64,000 nt of DNA from Bacillota bacterium (GTDB taxonomy: Bacteria; Bacillota; Clostridia; Christensenellales; SZUA-584): the NCBI GenBank assembly GCA_023408075.1, contig JAEYKW010000031.1:1-64000 (forward strand), written 5' to 3'. The number at the start of each line of letters is the position of its first letter. Positions within the stretch are counted from its first letter, which is position 1. The position numbers were made by a program, and so were the translations under genes. This document shows, one piece after another, positions 25,046 to 33,662 of this stretch. Under the pieces are notes generated by a model. The model had not been told where the DNA came from, ran no database searches, and was given only the letters and a program-made list of their open reading frames with translations.

Positions 25046-25386
25046 GTCTCAAAAAACACCCGGCTGTACCGGGTGTTCCGTTCAGCTATTCTGGCGTGCA
25101 GTGCCGGATGAGGTGAATGGTCAAGCCGAGAATACAGCTGTGCCCCTCATGAGTTGTCTGTCGGCGACAGCTTTATTTGGATAGCCACGAATACGAGCAT
25201 TTCTCACTTTATACAGTCATCAGCAACTTGCTCTGTAAAGGACGATCGGAACATTTCTTTGCGGCTGTCGAGATACGCCTATAGGCAGGGCCAGTAAAAA
25301 GCCTGGCTTGTTGACCAAAACGCGATATCCAACGGATGATGAATTCTGTTCGTCAATGGAGGTACTGATTTGGCAGCGGCGTCGAA
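25046..25386. other. Gene-free stretch with a minus-strand terminator
   Basis: It holds a 9-bp perfect hairpin (AACACCCGG 25055-25063 with CCGGGTGTT 25069-25077) whose T tract is on the minus strand, suiting transcripts arriving from 25387. The remaining 300 bases show no open frame with a start and ribosome-binding site and no RNA I recognise. Confidence 0.5.
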
Positions 25387-25638
25387 TCAGCCTTGCAGGC
25401 CTTTTTCCTGGCGCTCCATATTCTCGACAACAATATCATAGATATCCCCTAAAGAGGCGCAATACGCAAGCACCTTCCAAGGGGTGTTGGTATGAAAATG
25501 GATCTTAATGAGGCTTTCATCACCGACGGCAATCAGACTGTCGCCTTCAATATTGCCCGCAATATAAGCGTTGATCTTATCCTCCGACAGGCCGTTCCCG
25601 TCAATCAGCAATTGGGTGTCGTATTTGAATTCCAGCAT
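25387..25638 (-). CDS. Stand-alone FakA/YloV C-terminal-like domain
   Basis: An 83-residue protein. AAGGAG lies 8 bases before the start at 25638. The sequence FKYDTQLLIDG, DSLIAVGDESLIKIHFHTNTPWKVLAY and GDIYDIVVENM matches the end of the FakA/YloV fatty-acid kinase family, where it forms part of the C-terminal DegV-like domain that contacts the lipid-binding partner FakB. No DAK nucleotide-binding domain is present, so it is not a kinase. Small free-standing copies are often mis-annotated as 'kinase'. It may bind a FakB-type protein or modulate full-length FakA encoded elsewhere. Confidence 0.7.
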   Translation of the reverse strand: MLEFKYDTQLLIDGNGLSEDKINAYIAGNIEGDSLIAVGDESLIKIHFHTNTPWKVLAYCASLGDIYDIVVENMERQEKGLQG

Positions 25639-25778
25639 GTTGTTTCTCCTTGAGATAAAATGTGAAGCGGCGTTCTGCGGCGGCTTGATGTCTTTTTTCT
25701 GAATGAAAGCATTATAAGGCACCTGCTTGTGACATGATCGTACTCCCCAAAAGGGCTCCCGTCAAGCGTAAAAGGCGA

Positions 25779-26141
25779 TCACAAAGAAGCGGGTTCCAGA
25801 TGATACGCCAGCACTTTGAGCGCAAACCGCACCGATACCGTCGCGGGGCCGCCGCCCATTTCGATGCCCGTTTCAATGGCTTCAAGCACCTGCTGCTCGC
25901 TTGCGCCGCACAGCAGTGCCTGATGAATGTGCCACTCCATGCACGATTCGCAGTTGATGACGACAGAAATCCCAACTGCGATCAGTTCCTTTTCGCGTTT
26001 TGACAGCGCGCCGTCTGCAAACGCCTTTTCCTCCATGCCGAGAAAAGCGCGGTAAACGGGCGACTTTTGATTGAGCTCTGTGTGCGCCATTTTCCGGTCC
26101 CGTATGATCTTTTCGATTTTTTCTTTATCCGCTGTGTCCAT
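25779..26141 (-). CDS. Carboxymuconolactone decarboxylase/AhpD-family protein
   Basis: A 120-residue protein with the redox motif INCESCMEWHIHQAL (CxxC plus a downstream His) of AhpD-like proteins, and the family helices KEKELIAVGISVVI-like and EQQVLEAIETGIEMGGGPA. Family members are peroxiredoxin-reducing or decarboxylase-like; the CxxC favours a thiol-redox role. It lies upstream of the FakA-like fragment on the same strand, 140 bases apart, possibly cotranscribed. Confidence 0.85.
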   Translation of the reverse strand: MDTADKEKIEKIIRDRKMAHTELNQKSPVYRAFLGMEEKAFADGALSKREKELIAVGISVVINCESCMEWHIHQALLCGASEQQVLEAIETGIEMGGGPATVSVRFALKVLAYHLEPASL

Positions 26142-26339
26142 AAGCGGTCTCCTTAAAGATTATCATTGTTTATATAATACGAGATCCATCATAAAAATCC
26201 TTTAACGTCAACAGAGCCATGAAATGGAGATTATTATTATACACAATTGCTTTTTATTGCCGGTCAATATATGATTGAGCTATACTTATTGAATAAGTGA
26301 GAAAAAGATATATTTTGATCACATAAAGGAAGGGTGCTT

Positions 26340-26552
26340 GTGAATTTTTTTGATTGGATGATGCAATATAAAGGCCGCAAAACGCCACGCGGCGCGCTGG
26401 CTGATTTGATGTCCTTCCAAGAGGACAGCTTCCCCAAGGAAGGGTCCCGTGAGGAAATACGGGCCTTTTTGGACCCCGGCAACACATGCGGCATCACATC
26501 CGATATATTCGACACGGTTTGGGAGAGCTTCCTTGCCGATACGAATCAGTAA
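26340..26552 (+). CDS. YozE-family SAM-like protein
   Basis: Short protein of the YozE (UPF0346) family with a sterile-alpha-motif-like fold. Recognisable parts are FFDWMMQYKGRKTPRGALAD, DSFPKEGSREEIRAFL and FDTVWESFLADT. The GTG at 26340 is favoured because AAAGGAAGG ends 6 bases upstream; a GTG at 26334 is too close. About 70 residues, the normal family length. The function of the family is unknown. Confidence 0.8.
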   Translation: MNFFDWMMQYKGRKTPRGALADLMSFQEDSFPKEGSREEIRAFLDPGNTCGITSDIFDTVWESFLADTNQ

Positions 26553-26563
26553 ACAAGAAAAAA

Positions 26564-26585
26564 GCTCCGAACAACGAGTCGGAGC
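26564..26585 (-). terminator. Bidirectional terminator at the end of feoB1
   Basis: GCTCCGA (26564-26570) pairs with TCGGAGC (26579-26585). Six T residues follow on the minus strand, so it mainly ends the feoA1-feoB1 transcript. It is 12 bases after the YozE gene on the other strand. Confidence 0.8.
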
Positions 26586-26603
26586 AAAAGTAAATTTATC
26601 TTA

Positions 26604-28751
26604 CTAAACCAAACCCAACAGCCGTACAACACTTGTCAGGATGAAACAGACCACAATACCGCAAACGGTAGGCACAAGGAAAGATACCGCCGTCCATTTC
26701 CAGCTTTGCGTCTCTTTTTTTATCGTCCAGCATGTGGTGCCGCACGGCCAGTGCATCAGTGAAAACAGCATCGTACAGACGGCTGTGAGCCATGTCCAGC
26801 CGTGAGAGACGAGCAGCTGCCTTAACTGATCCAGCGAATCGAGCTCCAGCATGCTGCCCGTTGCCATGTAGCTCATGATAATGATCGGCACGACGATTTC
26901 GTTGGCGGGAAAGCCGAGTATAAAAGCCATCAGTATAAAGCCATCGAGGCCAATCAGCTGCGCGAACGGGTCAAAAAATGCAGCGGCATGGGCAAGCAGG
27001 CTCGCATTTCCCACAGTGATATTTGCAAGTATCCATATGATTACGCCTGCGGGCGCGGCGACCATCACGGCACGTCCGAGCACAAACAGCGTTCTGTCGA
27101 ATATGGAGCGGACGATAATCTTACCGACCTGCGGTTTGCGGTACGGCGGGAGCTCGAGCGTAAATGAAGAGGGAACGCCCTTGAGCACCGTTTTAGAGAG
27201 CATTTTCGATACGAACAACGTCATCATAATGCCGAAAAGAATGATGCCGACCAGCATCAGTGCCGAAACGACGGATTGGAACGGTCCTGCGACGACGGCA
27301 GCGAAAAACATCGTGATGATCGCGATCAGCGTCGGGAAGCGGCCGTTGCACGGCACGAAATTGTTCGTGATTGTCGCAATCAGCCGTTCACGCGGGGATT
27401 CTATAATTCTGCAGCCGACAACGCCTGCGGCGTTGCACCCGAAGCCCATGCACATCGTCAGCGCCTGTTTGCCGCATGCACAGGCTCTTTTAAAGAACTT
27501 ATCCAGATTAAACGCAACCCTCGGAAGGTATCCCAAATCCTCAAGCAGCGTGAACAATGGGAAGAATATTGCCATCGGCGGCAGCATCACGGAGATCACC
27601 CATGCGAGCGTCCGGTATATGCCGAGCACAACGATGCCGTGAAGCCATGCGGAGACACCGAGCCACGAGAACAGCTCAGTCAGCCTGTCTTCTATCCAGA
27701 AGAGGCCGTCTGCCAGCAAGGAGGACGGCACATTGGCACCTGTGATCGTAATCCAAAAGATGAGGCCGAGCAGCGCCAGCATGATGGGCAGGCCGAAGAC
27801 CCGCGATGTGAGGACTTTGTCAATCTTGCGGTCCGTCTGATTGTATTTTGCGTTTTCGAATTTCACGGCTTGACTGCAAATGGTCTCCGCAGTTTGGACA
27901 ATGCGTGAAACAATACGGTCTCGAAGTGCGTCCGAGTCAATCTGTGCTTCGTGCAGCAGGCCCAGTGCTTCGTTGACTCTTTCCCGGACGGCTTCATTTT
28001 GCATCAGGTCGAAGCCGAGGTATTGATGAACCGATTTCAGCAGCGTTTTATCGCCGTCCAGCAGCTTCAAGGCGATCCACCGGCTATTCAGCTTGTCGCC
28101 GAGAATTGCTTTGACGGCGGGTTCGATAACGCAGACAGCCTGCTCAACGGTTTCATCATAGGTGATTTTCAGCGGGGATGTGCGGGCACTGTGTGACACC
28201 TCGTAAACGGTATCCATCAATTCATTTAAGCCCTTGCTTTTTCGTGCATTGGTCCCCACGACAGGCACACCCAGCTGTCTGGAAAGTGATTTCAAATCGA
28301 TACGTATCCTCTTGCGTTTTGCTTCGTCGATAAGGTTTACGCAGACAACAACCCTATCGGTGATTTCCAATGTCTGCAGCACGAGATTGAGGTTTCGTTC
28401 CAAACATGTCGCGTCAGCCACCACCACCGTGGCATCAGGCTCTGCAAAGCAGATAAAATCCCGTGCCACCTCTTCCTCGGCGGAGTTCGCCATCAGCGAA
28501 TATGTACCCGGGAGATCGACCATGATGAAAGTGGCGTCCTTATGACGGTACCTCCCTTGCGCGTTTGTCACAGTTTTGCCGGGCCAGTTGCCCGTGTGCT
28601 GCTTGAGCCCCGTTAAACTGTTGAAAACCGTGCTCTTGCCGACGTTCGGGTTGCCGGCAAGAGCGATGACCTTATCGAACGGCGTCGTTCGCGCGATATT
28701 AAGCTCGCTTTCCATCGCGCGAAGGCCGGTAGACTGGTTTGTCAGACCCAT
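26604..28751 (-). CDS. feoB: Ferrous iron transport protein B (first copy)
   Basis: GTP-dependent ferrous iron importer of the cytoplasmic membrane, 715 residues. The N-terminal G domain has G1 GNPNVGKST at residues 33-41, G2/G3 as TGNWPGKTV and VDLPGTYSL, and G4 CVNLIDEAK. The membrane part holds two Gate motifs with Cys, including FGCNAAGVVGCRIIESPRERL, and NNFVPCNGRFPTL. GGAAGGGG precedes the start. feoA1 lies 18 bases upstream on the same strand. It is clearly diverged from the second FeoB at 38347, so the two were not recently duplicated. Confidence 0.95.
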   Translation of the reverse strand: MGLTNQSTGLRAMESELNIARTTPFDKVIALAGNPNVGKSTVFNSLTGLKQHTGNWPGKTVTNAQGRYRHKDATFIMVDLPGTYSLMANSAEEEVARDFICFAEPDATVVVADATCLERNLNLVLQTLEITDRVVVCVNLIDEAKRKRIRIDLKSLSRQLGVPVVGTNARKSKGLNELMDTVYEVSHSARTSPLKITYDETVEQAVCVIEPAVKAILGDKLNSRWIALKLLDGDKTLLKSVHQYLGFDLMQNEAVRERVNEALGLLHEAQIDSDALRDRIVSRIVQTAETICSQAVKFENAKYNQTDRKIDKVLTSRVFGLPIMLALLGLIFWITITGANVPSSLLADGLFWIEDRLTELFSWLGVSAWLHGIVVLGIYRTLAWVISVMLPPMAIFFPLFTLLEDLGYLPRVAFNLDKFFKRACACGKQALTMCMGFGCNAAGVVGCRIIESPRERLIATITNNFVPCNGRFPTLIAIITMFFAAVVAGPFQSVVSALMLVGIILFGIMMTLFVSKMLSKTVLKGVPSSFTLELPPYRKPQVGKIIVRSIFDRTLFVLGRAVMVAAPAGVIIWILANITVGNASLLAHAAAFFDPFAQLIGLDGFILMAFILGFPANEIVVPIIIMSYMATGSMLELDSLDQLRQLLVSHGWTWLTAVCTMLFSLMHWPCGTTCWTIKKETQSWKWTAVSFLVPTVCGIVVCFILTSVVRLLGLV

Positions 28752-28769
28752 GTAAATACCCCTTCCTGT

Positions 28770-29012
28770 TTAATAGGATTGCACCATAATCTGGCTGGCT
28801 TCTTCGCTGCGAAGCGCAATCACGGCACCGCGAATATCGTAAGCGACAGGGTCGCCCCCCGGACTTTTCAGCACCGCTTCCACGACGGTATCGATAATCA
28901 GCCCAAGGTCAAGCATTCGCCGTCTTGACGCCCCGTCTGAAGTTAGTTTTTTGACTTTTGCTTTTTGCCCGACAGGCAGAAAATGCAGCGGTATATAGTT
29001 TTCTGTGTTCAT
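28770..29012 (-). CDS. feoA: FeoA-family protein (first copy)
   Basis: An 80-residue SH3-like protein needed for FeoB activity. LHFLPVGQKAKVKKL, RRRMLDLGLIIDTVVEAVLKSPGGDPVAYDIRG and ALRSEEASQIMV are the standard FeoA landmarks. It precedes feoB1 and diverges from the DtxR gene at 29157. I found no clear GTTAG-N6-CTAAC site in this divergent region, only an isolated TGTTAGCC at 29051. Confidence 0.92.
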   Translation of the reverse strand: MNTENYIPLHFLPVGQKAKVKKLTSDGASRRRMLDLGLIIDTVVEAVLKSPGGDPVAYDIRGAVIALRSEEASQIMVQSY

Positions 29013-29156
29013 TTTGATTTCCTCTTTGAATCTATATCAGCTTCGCGCGGTGTTAGCCGCGAGAAAGTTTTTTTCTCTACACTATATTCAGATATTTTTG
29101 GAGTGTGACGAATATAATGCACTGAACACTTAACGCTATTTTATAGGATGATGATA

Positions 29157-29651
29157 ATGGACAATGAGTTTCACACGGTGAGGGGGTACCAACTGCTTCA
29201 TCAAAATAACAAGCTGCTGACGTCGGCGATGGAAGATTATCTTGAGATGATTTTCAGAAATACCGGTGCTGAGGGTTATTTCCGTATCAATGAATTGGCA
29301 GAGAAGCTCAATGTGAGAGCATCCTCTGCCACAAAGATGGTGCAAAAGCTCGGAGAACTGGGATTTATCAAATACAAAAGGTACGGCATCATAGAACTGT
29401 CCGAATCGGGAAAAGAGCTTGGGGAGTACCTGTTATACCGGCATAAAACAATCGAGAGATTTCTCGATATGATAGGGATTAACGAGAACCTGCTGGTTGA
29501 GACCGAATTGATTGAGCATAATATCAGCGCCAACACGCTCGAGCATCTGGAAATGCTCCATAAATTTTTTGCGTCCAGCCCCGAACTTCAAAGGCGGTTC
29601 AGGTTGTTTATGTCTGCAAACAAAAAAGAACAAAACAATATTCCGTTGTGA
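29157..29651 (+). CDS. DtxR-family metal-dependent regulator (first copy)
   Basis: A 164-residue winged-helix regulator. The ATG at 29157 is 8 bases after AGGA and is favoured over the two ATGs just upstream. N-terminal DNA-binding domain: LLTSAMEDYLEMIFR, INELAEKLNVRASSATKMVQKLGELGFI, YGIIELSESGKELG. A dimerisation/metal domain follows: RHKTIERFLDMIGI, HNISANTLEHLEMLHKFF. No C-terminal SH3 domain, so it is the short MntR/IdeR-like form. Divergent from feoA1-feoB1 and upstream of palindrome-controlled genes, it is the best candidate for their iron- or manganese-sensing repressor. Confidence 0.9.
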   Translation: MDNEFHTVRGYQLLHQNNKLLTSAMEDYLEMIFRNTGAEGYFRINELAEKLNVRASSATKMVQKLGELGFIKYKRYGIIELSESGKELGEYLLYRHKTIERFLDMIGINENLLVETELIEHNISANTLEHLEMLHKFFASSPELQRRFRLFMSANKKEQNNIPL

Positions 29652-29662
29652 AGCGCCAACTG

Positions 29663-29706
29663 AAAAGCGGGAAGGGCTGAAGCTAACGTGTCAGTCTGCG
29701 CTTTTT
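29663..29706 (+). terminator. Possible terminator of the first DtxR gene
   Basis: AAAAGCG (29663-29669) pairs with CGCTTTT (29699-29705), with an inner CTGA/TCAG pairing; a T run closes it. The long interrupted stem makes it a moderate call. Confidence 0.5.
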
Positions 29707-29819
29707 TGCAGAAAGCTACGTCCACCCCCATTACCGTTCTTAAGCTTTTCCAGTCAGTTTACGCATGCCATAGGTTGACTCTGCGTGAATACCGTCGGCT
29801 TTTCGGGAAGAATAATATC

Positions 29820-29872
29820 TTGACAGCATAAAAATAATCTATTAGAATGCAGATAAGTTAGCAATAGCTAAC
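29820..29872 (+). promoter_or_regulatory. Promoter with DtxR-type operator for the DUF3793-flavodoxin operon
   Basis: TTGACA (29820-29825) and TAGAAT (29843-29848) are exactly 17 bp apart. The 16-bp palindrome GTTAGCAATAGCTAAC (29857-29872) begins 8 bp after the -10 and covers the expected start of transcription. This is a typical repressor position. Confidence 0.7.
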
Positions 29873-29907
29873 CAACCTGTGGCTAAACGATTTTTTTTAA
29901 TAATTAA

Positions 29908-29924
29908 AGTTAGATGAGACTAAT
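29908..29924 (+). promoter_or_regulatory. Second TTAG-N6-CTAA site before DUF3793
   Basis: AGTTAGATGAGACTAAT repeats the TTAG-N6-CTAA core of the site 50 bp upstream and ends 5 bases before the start codon. It may reinforce repression. Confidence 0.5.
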
Positions 29925-29928
29925 AAAA

Positions 29929-30573
29929 ATGGCACATATATACATAGATACGAATGAAAAGCAGCAGTACTGTTTGGACGCAGGCCAAACAGGTGAAGAG
30001 AATAATGTAATCAATAACAACGCTTTGGAGACGATTCGTCAATTTGCACAAACGGGCAAATCGGACAGAGAAACGGCGGATATACTCGAAAGCATTGGCG
30101 CCACAATTCTCGGCGTTAAACCCGCCAGCCTGATCAATATCCGCTCCATAGAGTGCTTGAAGCTCTGCAAAAATTATTTTGCATGCAGCGGTTCCGTGGC
30201 GTTTGTGATTGTGAAAGGAACAGAAGAGAAAAATCAATTGTTTTTCTACCATAAGCAGTGCCTCCAAACCGTGCTGTCGGATACGGATACCCGGTGTTGC
30301 CTGATCCGTTTGGGTTATCCGAAGCAAGGCAGTGCCGATCAATATGTGCATATTTTGACACAGAAGATGCGAAGTGCAGAATTTCCGCATGAGGCGGGGT
30401 TCTTCTTTGGATATCCATATAAGGATGTTTGCGGCTTTATGGGCGCGCCGATACCTTACAGAAAGACGATGGGCTGGCGCATGTACGGCGACACCCGTTT
30501 GTCTGAAATGATTTACAACCTGTACAGAAACGCACGCGGCTATGTCAGGGCGGTGCTGCAGGCGTATCAATAA
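29929..30573 (+). CDS. DUF3793 family protein
   Basis: A 214-residue cytoplasmic protein of the DUF3793 family. Landmarks are SIECLKLCKNYF, a central strand region ending YHKQCLQTVL, and the C-terminal FPHEAGFFFGYPYKDVCGFMG and GWRMYGDTRLSEMIYNLY. The ATG at 29929 gives MAHIYIDTNEKQQ. An in-frame ATG at 29914 would lie inside the second operator. The ribosome-binding site is weak. The family is common beside flavodoxin and Feo genes in clostridia; its function is unknown. It is cotranscribed with the flavodoxin 18 bases downstream. Confidence 0.85.
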   Translation: MAHIYIDTNEKQQYCLDAGQTGEENNVINNNALETIRQFAQTGKSDRETADILESIGATILGVKPASLINIRSIECLKLCKNYFACSGSVAFVIVKGTEEKNQLFFYHKQCLQTVLSDTDTRCCLIRLGYPKQGSADQYVHILTQKMRSAEFPHEAGFFFGYPYKDVCGFMGAPIPYRKTMGWRMYGDTRLSEMIYNLYRNARGYVRAVLQAYQ

Positions 30574-30591
30574 AAATTAAGGAGTATCATC

Positions 30592-31026
30592 ATGAGCAAA
30601 ACGGTGATTATTTACGGTTCAACGACGGGAAATACCGAAACGGCGGCCAAATGGGTCAGGGAAGCGTTATCGGACGGGGATGTCAAAGCCGATATATTAA
30701 ATGCGGCTGACATAAAGGCGGATACCATAGCGGCATATGATCTGATTATCTTTGGTGCGTCAACCTGGGGACAGGGCGAGATACAGGACGATTTTTTAGG
30801 CCTATATGAGAGCCTGACGCCAAAGGTGCTGAACGGCAAAAGAGTGGCTGTGTTTGGCTGCGGAGACAATGACATGTTTCCGGATAACTTCTGTCAGGCG
30901 GTTGACATGATTGAAGAAAAAGCCAAAAAGTGCGACGCGCAGATCGTGGCGGAAGCGTTCAAAATTGATGGGGACGTGGACGCTTACGAATCGGATATTA
31001 AAAAATGGGCCAGCAAATTGATATAA
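30592..31026 (+). CDS. Flavodoxin
   Basis: A 144-residue FMN electron carrier. The phosphate-binding loop IYGSTTGNTETAA is at residues 7-19; FMN-flanking loops are GASTWGQGEIQDDF and FGCGDNDMFPDNFC. AAGGAG precedes the ATG. Flavodoxins commonly replace ferredoxin under iron starvation. The palindrome-controlled promoter upstream of DUF3793 gives this gene exactly that kind of control. Confidence 0.95.
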   Translation: MSKTVIIYGSTTGNTETAAKWVREALSDGDVKADILNAADIKADTIAAYDLIIFGASTWGQGEIQDDFLGLYESLTPKVLNGKRVAVFGCGDNDMFPDNFCQAVDMIEEKAKKCDAQIVAEAFKIDGDVDAYESDIKKWASKLI

Positions 31027-31057
31027 TCTTTTCCCTGTTAGCATAACTCCAAGCGAT

Positions 31058-31090
31058 ATGAAAGGCTGCAAAAGTGCGGCCTTTCATCAT
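31058..31090 (+). terminator. Terminator of the flavodoxin operon
   Basis: ATGAAAGGC (31058-31066) pairs with GCCTTTCAT (31079-31087); the 3' flank is CATCTT, so the T tract is weak. Confidence 0.55.
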
Positions 31091-31196
31091 CTTAAAAGCG
31101 GGAACGGCCTTCGGATTTAACCCAGAGGCTGTTTTTTATTCAAAGCAAGTATTGCACCAATCTTTTTGGCATAGGGTTCCTGTATCTATGAATATA

Positions 31197-31241
31197 TTGA
31201 CAAAGCATCGCAAAATAGTATAATAGTTAGACGAAGCTAAC
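31197..31241 (+). promoter_or_regulatory. Strong promoter with DtxR-type operator
   Basis: Perfect TTGACA (31197-31202) and perfect TATAAT (31219-31224), 16 bp apart. The palindrome GTTAGACGAAGCTAAC (31226-31241) begins one base after the -10. A strong promoter with an operator on the transcription start implies tight repression under metal-replete conditions. Confidence 0.75.
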
Positions 31242-31262
31242 ACGGTAAACGGAGGCACAAAA

Positions 31263-32219
31263 ATGAAAATACTCGTTTATGGCGCGGGCGTGCTCGGCAG
31301 TTATTTGGCACAGGTTTTGCTTCGCTGCGGCCACAATGTGACATTGCTTGCGCGTGGGAAGAGGCTGTCGGAACTGCACGAGAAAGGGCTCGTTATCCGT
31401 CACTATGTGCAGCGGAAAACGACCCGGGATGAAATCAGGCTGACGGACAGCTATCACAAGGACGATATTTATGACATCGTATTTGTTGTAATGCGGCGCA
31501 ACCAGCTCGATGATGTGCTGCCGCAGCTCTGTGAAAATAACCATAGCCCACTTATTGTGCTGGTCGGCAACAACCCCACGGCGGACAAAACCCAGAAATA
31601 CATAGAAGAGAACAGGGAAAAGCCCAAGAGAGTTGTGTATGGTTTTCAAGTCGCGGGGGGAAGGCGGGAGAATGGCATGGTCATCAGTGTCCATTTCGGC
31701 CTTTCCAGGCTTGCGGGCAATATGACGCTCGGAAGCCTGGACGGGGACGATTCGTACAAGGAGCTGCTGCGCAGCGTTTTCAGCACATCAAAATATCGGC
31801 TGACGTTCCACAATAATATGGACGTTTGGCTCAAGGCCCACATTGCGTTCATCATGCCGCTGTGCTTTGCCTGCTACAGCGCTAACGGACAGATGAAGAA
31901 GCTTGCCCGAAATAAGGTCATGCTGAATCTGACTATTGACGCCATGGACGAGGCCTACAGAATTCTGGAGGCTTGCGGATATCCGGTGGATGAGCAGGAT
32001 CTGGAATTTGTACGCAAACGCCGCTTCAAATGTTACATGATGCTGAAGCTCATGACAGCCACGCCGTTCGGACGGCTCGCGGTGAGCGACCACGCGATGA
32101 GCGCAAAGGATGAAATGCGGCGGCTGTATGATGATTTTTGCGTCTTCAAGGAGAGGGCGCACATTGCCACGCCGGCATGGGATGAGCTTGAAAAATACAT
32201 GGTGGAAGTTGATTCATAA
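31263..32219 (+). CDS. Ketopantoate reductase (ApbA/PanE)-family protein
   Basis: A 318-residue NAD(P)-dependent reductase-like protein. The N-terminal Rossmann motif is VYGAGVLGSYLAQVLLRCGH, then LLARGKRLSELHEKGLVI and the VVMRRNQLDDVLPQL region. The C-terminal helical domain is diverged (WLKAHIAFIMPLCFACYSANG), so true ketopantoate reduction is uncertain. ACGGAGGC precedes the ATG. It lies behind a promoter with a DtxR-type operator, so its reaction is probably needed under metal limitation. The substrate is unknown. Confidence 0.8.
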   Translation: MKILVYGAGVLGSYLAQVLLRCGHNVTLLARGKRLSELHEKGLVIRHYVQRKTTRDEIRLTDSYHKDDIYDIVFVVMRRNQLDDVLPQLCENNHSPLIVLVGNNPTADKTQKYIEENREKPKRVVYGFQVAGGRRENGMVISVHFGLSRLAGNMTLGSLDGDDSYKELLRSVFSTSKYRLTFHNNMDVWLKAHIAFIMPLCFACYSANGQMKKLARNKVMLNLTIDAMDEAYRILEACGYPVDEQDLEFVRKRRFKCYMMLKLMTATPFGRLAVSDHAMSAKDEMRRLYDDFCVFKERAHIATPAWDELEKYMVEVDS

Positions 32220-32369
32220 CGAGAAACGGAGCGGCGGTCTGGAGCCGGGTAACGTTCCACGCTTTTGGGCAACACCGTATCTCTTTTGACCGGGCTCAGC
32301 GCAAGCCAACGCTCGCGCAATCATTCGGTATCCATGCTGCTGGTATGAATGTTTTGAATAGAGGCCATT

Positions 32370-32996
32370 ATGAAATATGGATTAAAACCGTGGTTAATGT
32401 ACACGGCTTTCAAAGGATCTTTCAGAAAACAGGTTGCTCTGCTCCCGGAAGAAGATGCATCACGAGTTATGAGCAAAGCGCGGCAAACGTATAAAGACAT
32501 ATTATCAGCGATACCCGAATTTGATTCCGACGATCGCTTTATTATCAATATTCTAAGCGCTGCTTTGTTGGCTGCGGTCTATATGAATCTCCATAAGAAG
32601 CCCGGATTGGCTGCCGTCACGCAGCTTTACCATAACGGCATGACAAATGCGGTGATGAGGCTGTTTTTAAAGGCAGCCAATAATTATACACCCAAGGCTC
32701 AGCAGAAGCTGAAAGAGCAGGCTACGGCAAGTCAAAGAAAAACCAATCCCTACTCATGGAGATTTGAATATCAACCTGGAAGTGAAATCAACGAATATTC
32801 CGCTGTTTTTTCAACATGCGGAATCAAGCGTCTTTTTGATGAGTTGGGTATATCTGAAATAACGCCCGCGATGTGCAGCTATGATTATGTAATGGCGGAT
32901 TTGGCGGGCAGTATTTTTACGAGAGAATTTACGCTGGCGGCCGGAGGACCTTGCTGCGATTGCCATTACAGAAAGAAACCAAAAAGCTATTTTTAA
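32370..32996 (+). CDS. L-2-amino-thiazoline-4-carboxylic acid hydrolase-like protein
   Basis: A 208-residue protein of the ATC-hydrolase family, named after the enzyme opening the thiazoline ring of ATC to give S-carbamoyl-cysteine. Landmarks are the helical N-terminal part (LYHNGMTNAVMRLFLKAA) and the C-terminal catalytic-type segment FTLAAGGPCCDCHYRKKP with clustered cysteines. Most genomic members have no proven ATC activity. It lies 150 bases after the ApbA-like gene with no terminator between, so cotranscription is likely. GAGGCC lies before the ATG. Confidence 0.7.
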   Translation: MKYGLKPWLMYTAFKGSFRKQVALLPEEDASRVMSKARQTYKDILSAIPEFDSDDRFIINILSAALLAAVYMNLHKKPGLAAVTQLYHNGMTNAVMRLFLKAANNYTPKAQQKLKEQATASQRKTNPYSWRFEYQPGSEINEYSAVFSTCGIKRLFDELGISEITPAMCSYDYVMADLAGSIFTREFTLAAGGPCCDCHYRKKPKSYF

Positions 32997-33029
32997 ATAT
33001 TTATATTGGGAAATTTGATAGGAGTCGTT

Positions 33030-33662
33030 ATGACAAGGAACGAGACGGCGGTTTGGAACCGGTTTTCAGGTATTTACGATGTGATTATAAAAAAGGATAT
33101 GCCCGCATACGGAGCAATCATCGAACGGGTTAAGGCGTTGCTTAAGCCGGAATCACGCGTGTTCGAGATAGCGACGGGCACGGGTTGCATCGCGCTGGGT
33201 ATTGCCGAAAGCGCTCAAAATGTGGAGGCGGCTGACATTTCGCCGGACATGATTGAAAGAGCAAAGAAAAAAGCGCAGCGCATGGGCATATCTAACGTGC
33301 GGTTTTCCGTTCAGGATGTTTGCGCGCTTCCGTACCATGCAAATAGCTTCGATACCGTCATCATTGCCAACACGCTGCATATTATGCCGCAGCCCGAAAA
33401 GGCCTTGGCTGAGATCAGAAGAGTGCTGACACCCGACGGGTGCCTTGTTGCGCCTACATTTGTGTATGTCGGCAAAAAAGCAGCCGTTTTGTCCAGGCTC
33501 ATGTCTTTAACCGGATTTCGCGTTTACCATAAGTGGTCGGAGAAAAGCTACTTGCAATTTCTGGTGGACAACGGATTTTCCATGACGGAGGGCGTGTTGC
33601 TAAAATCATCGTTTCCGATTGCCTATGTGGAGGCAAGAAAGACGGGTGGCCCATCCGTATGA
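33030..33662 (+). CDS. Class I SAM-dependent methyltransferase
   Basis: A 210-residue methyltransferase. TAGGAG precedes the ATG at 33030. Motif I VFEIATGTGCIALGIAE, motif II AADISPDMIERAKKKA, the acidic loop SVQDVCALPYHANSFDTVI and the post-motif HIMPQPEKALAEIRRVL are all clear, resembling UbiE/Erg6-like small-molecule methyltransferases. The substrate is unknown. Its stop overlaps the HD-GYP start. It continues the probable transcript from 31263. Confidence 0.88.
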   Translation: MTRNETAVWNRFSGIYDVIIKKDMPAYGAIIERVKALLKPESRVFEIATGTGCIALGIAESAQNVEAADISPDMIERAKKKAQRMGISNVRFSVQDVCALPYHANSFDTVIIANTLHIMPQPEKALAEIRRVLTPDGCLVAPTFVYVGKKAAVLSRLMSLTGFRVYHKWSEKSYLQFLVDNGFSMTEGVLLKSSFPIAYVEARKTGGPSV

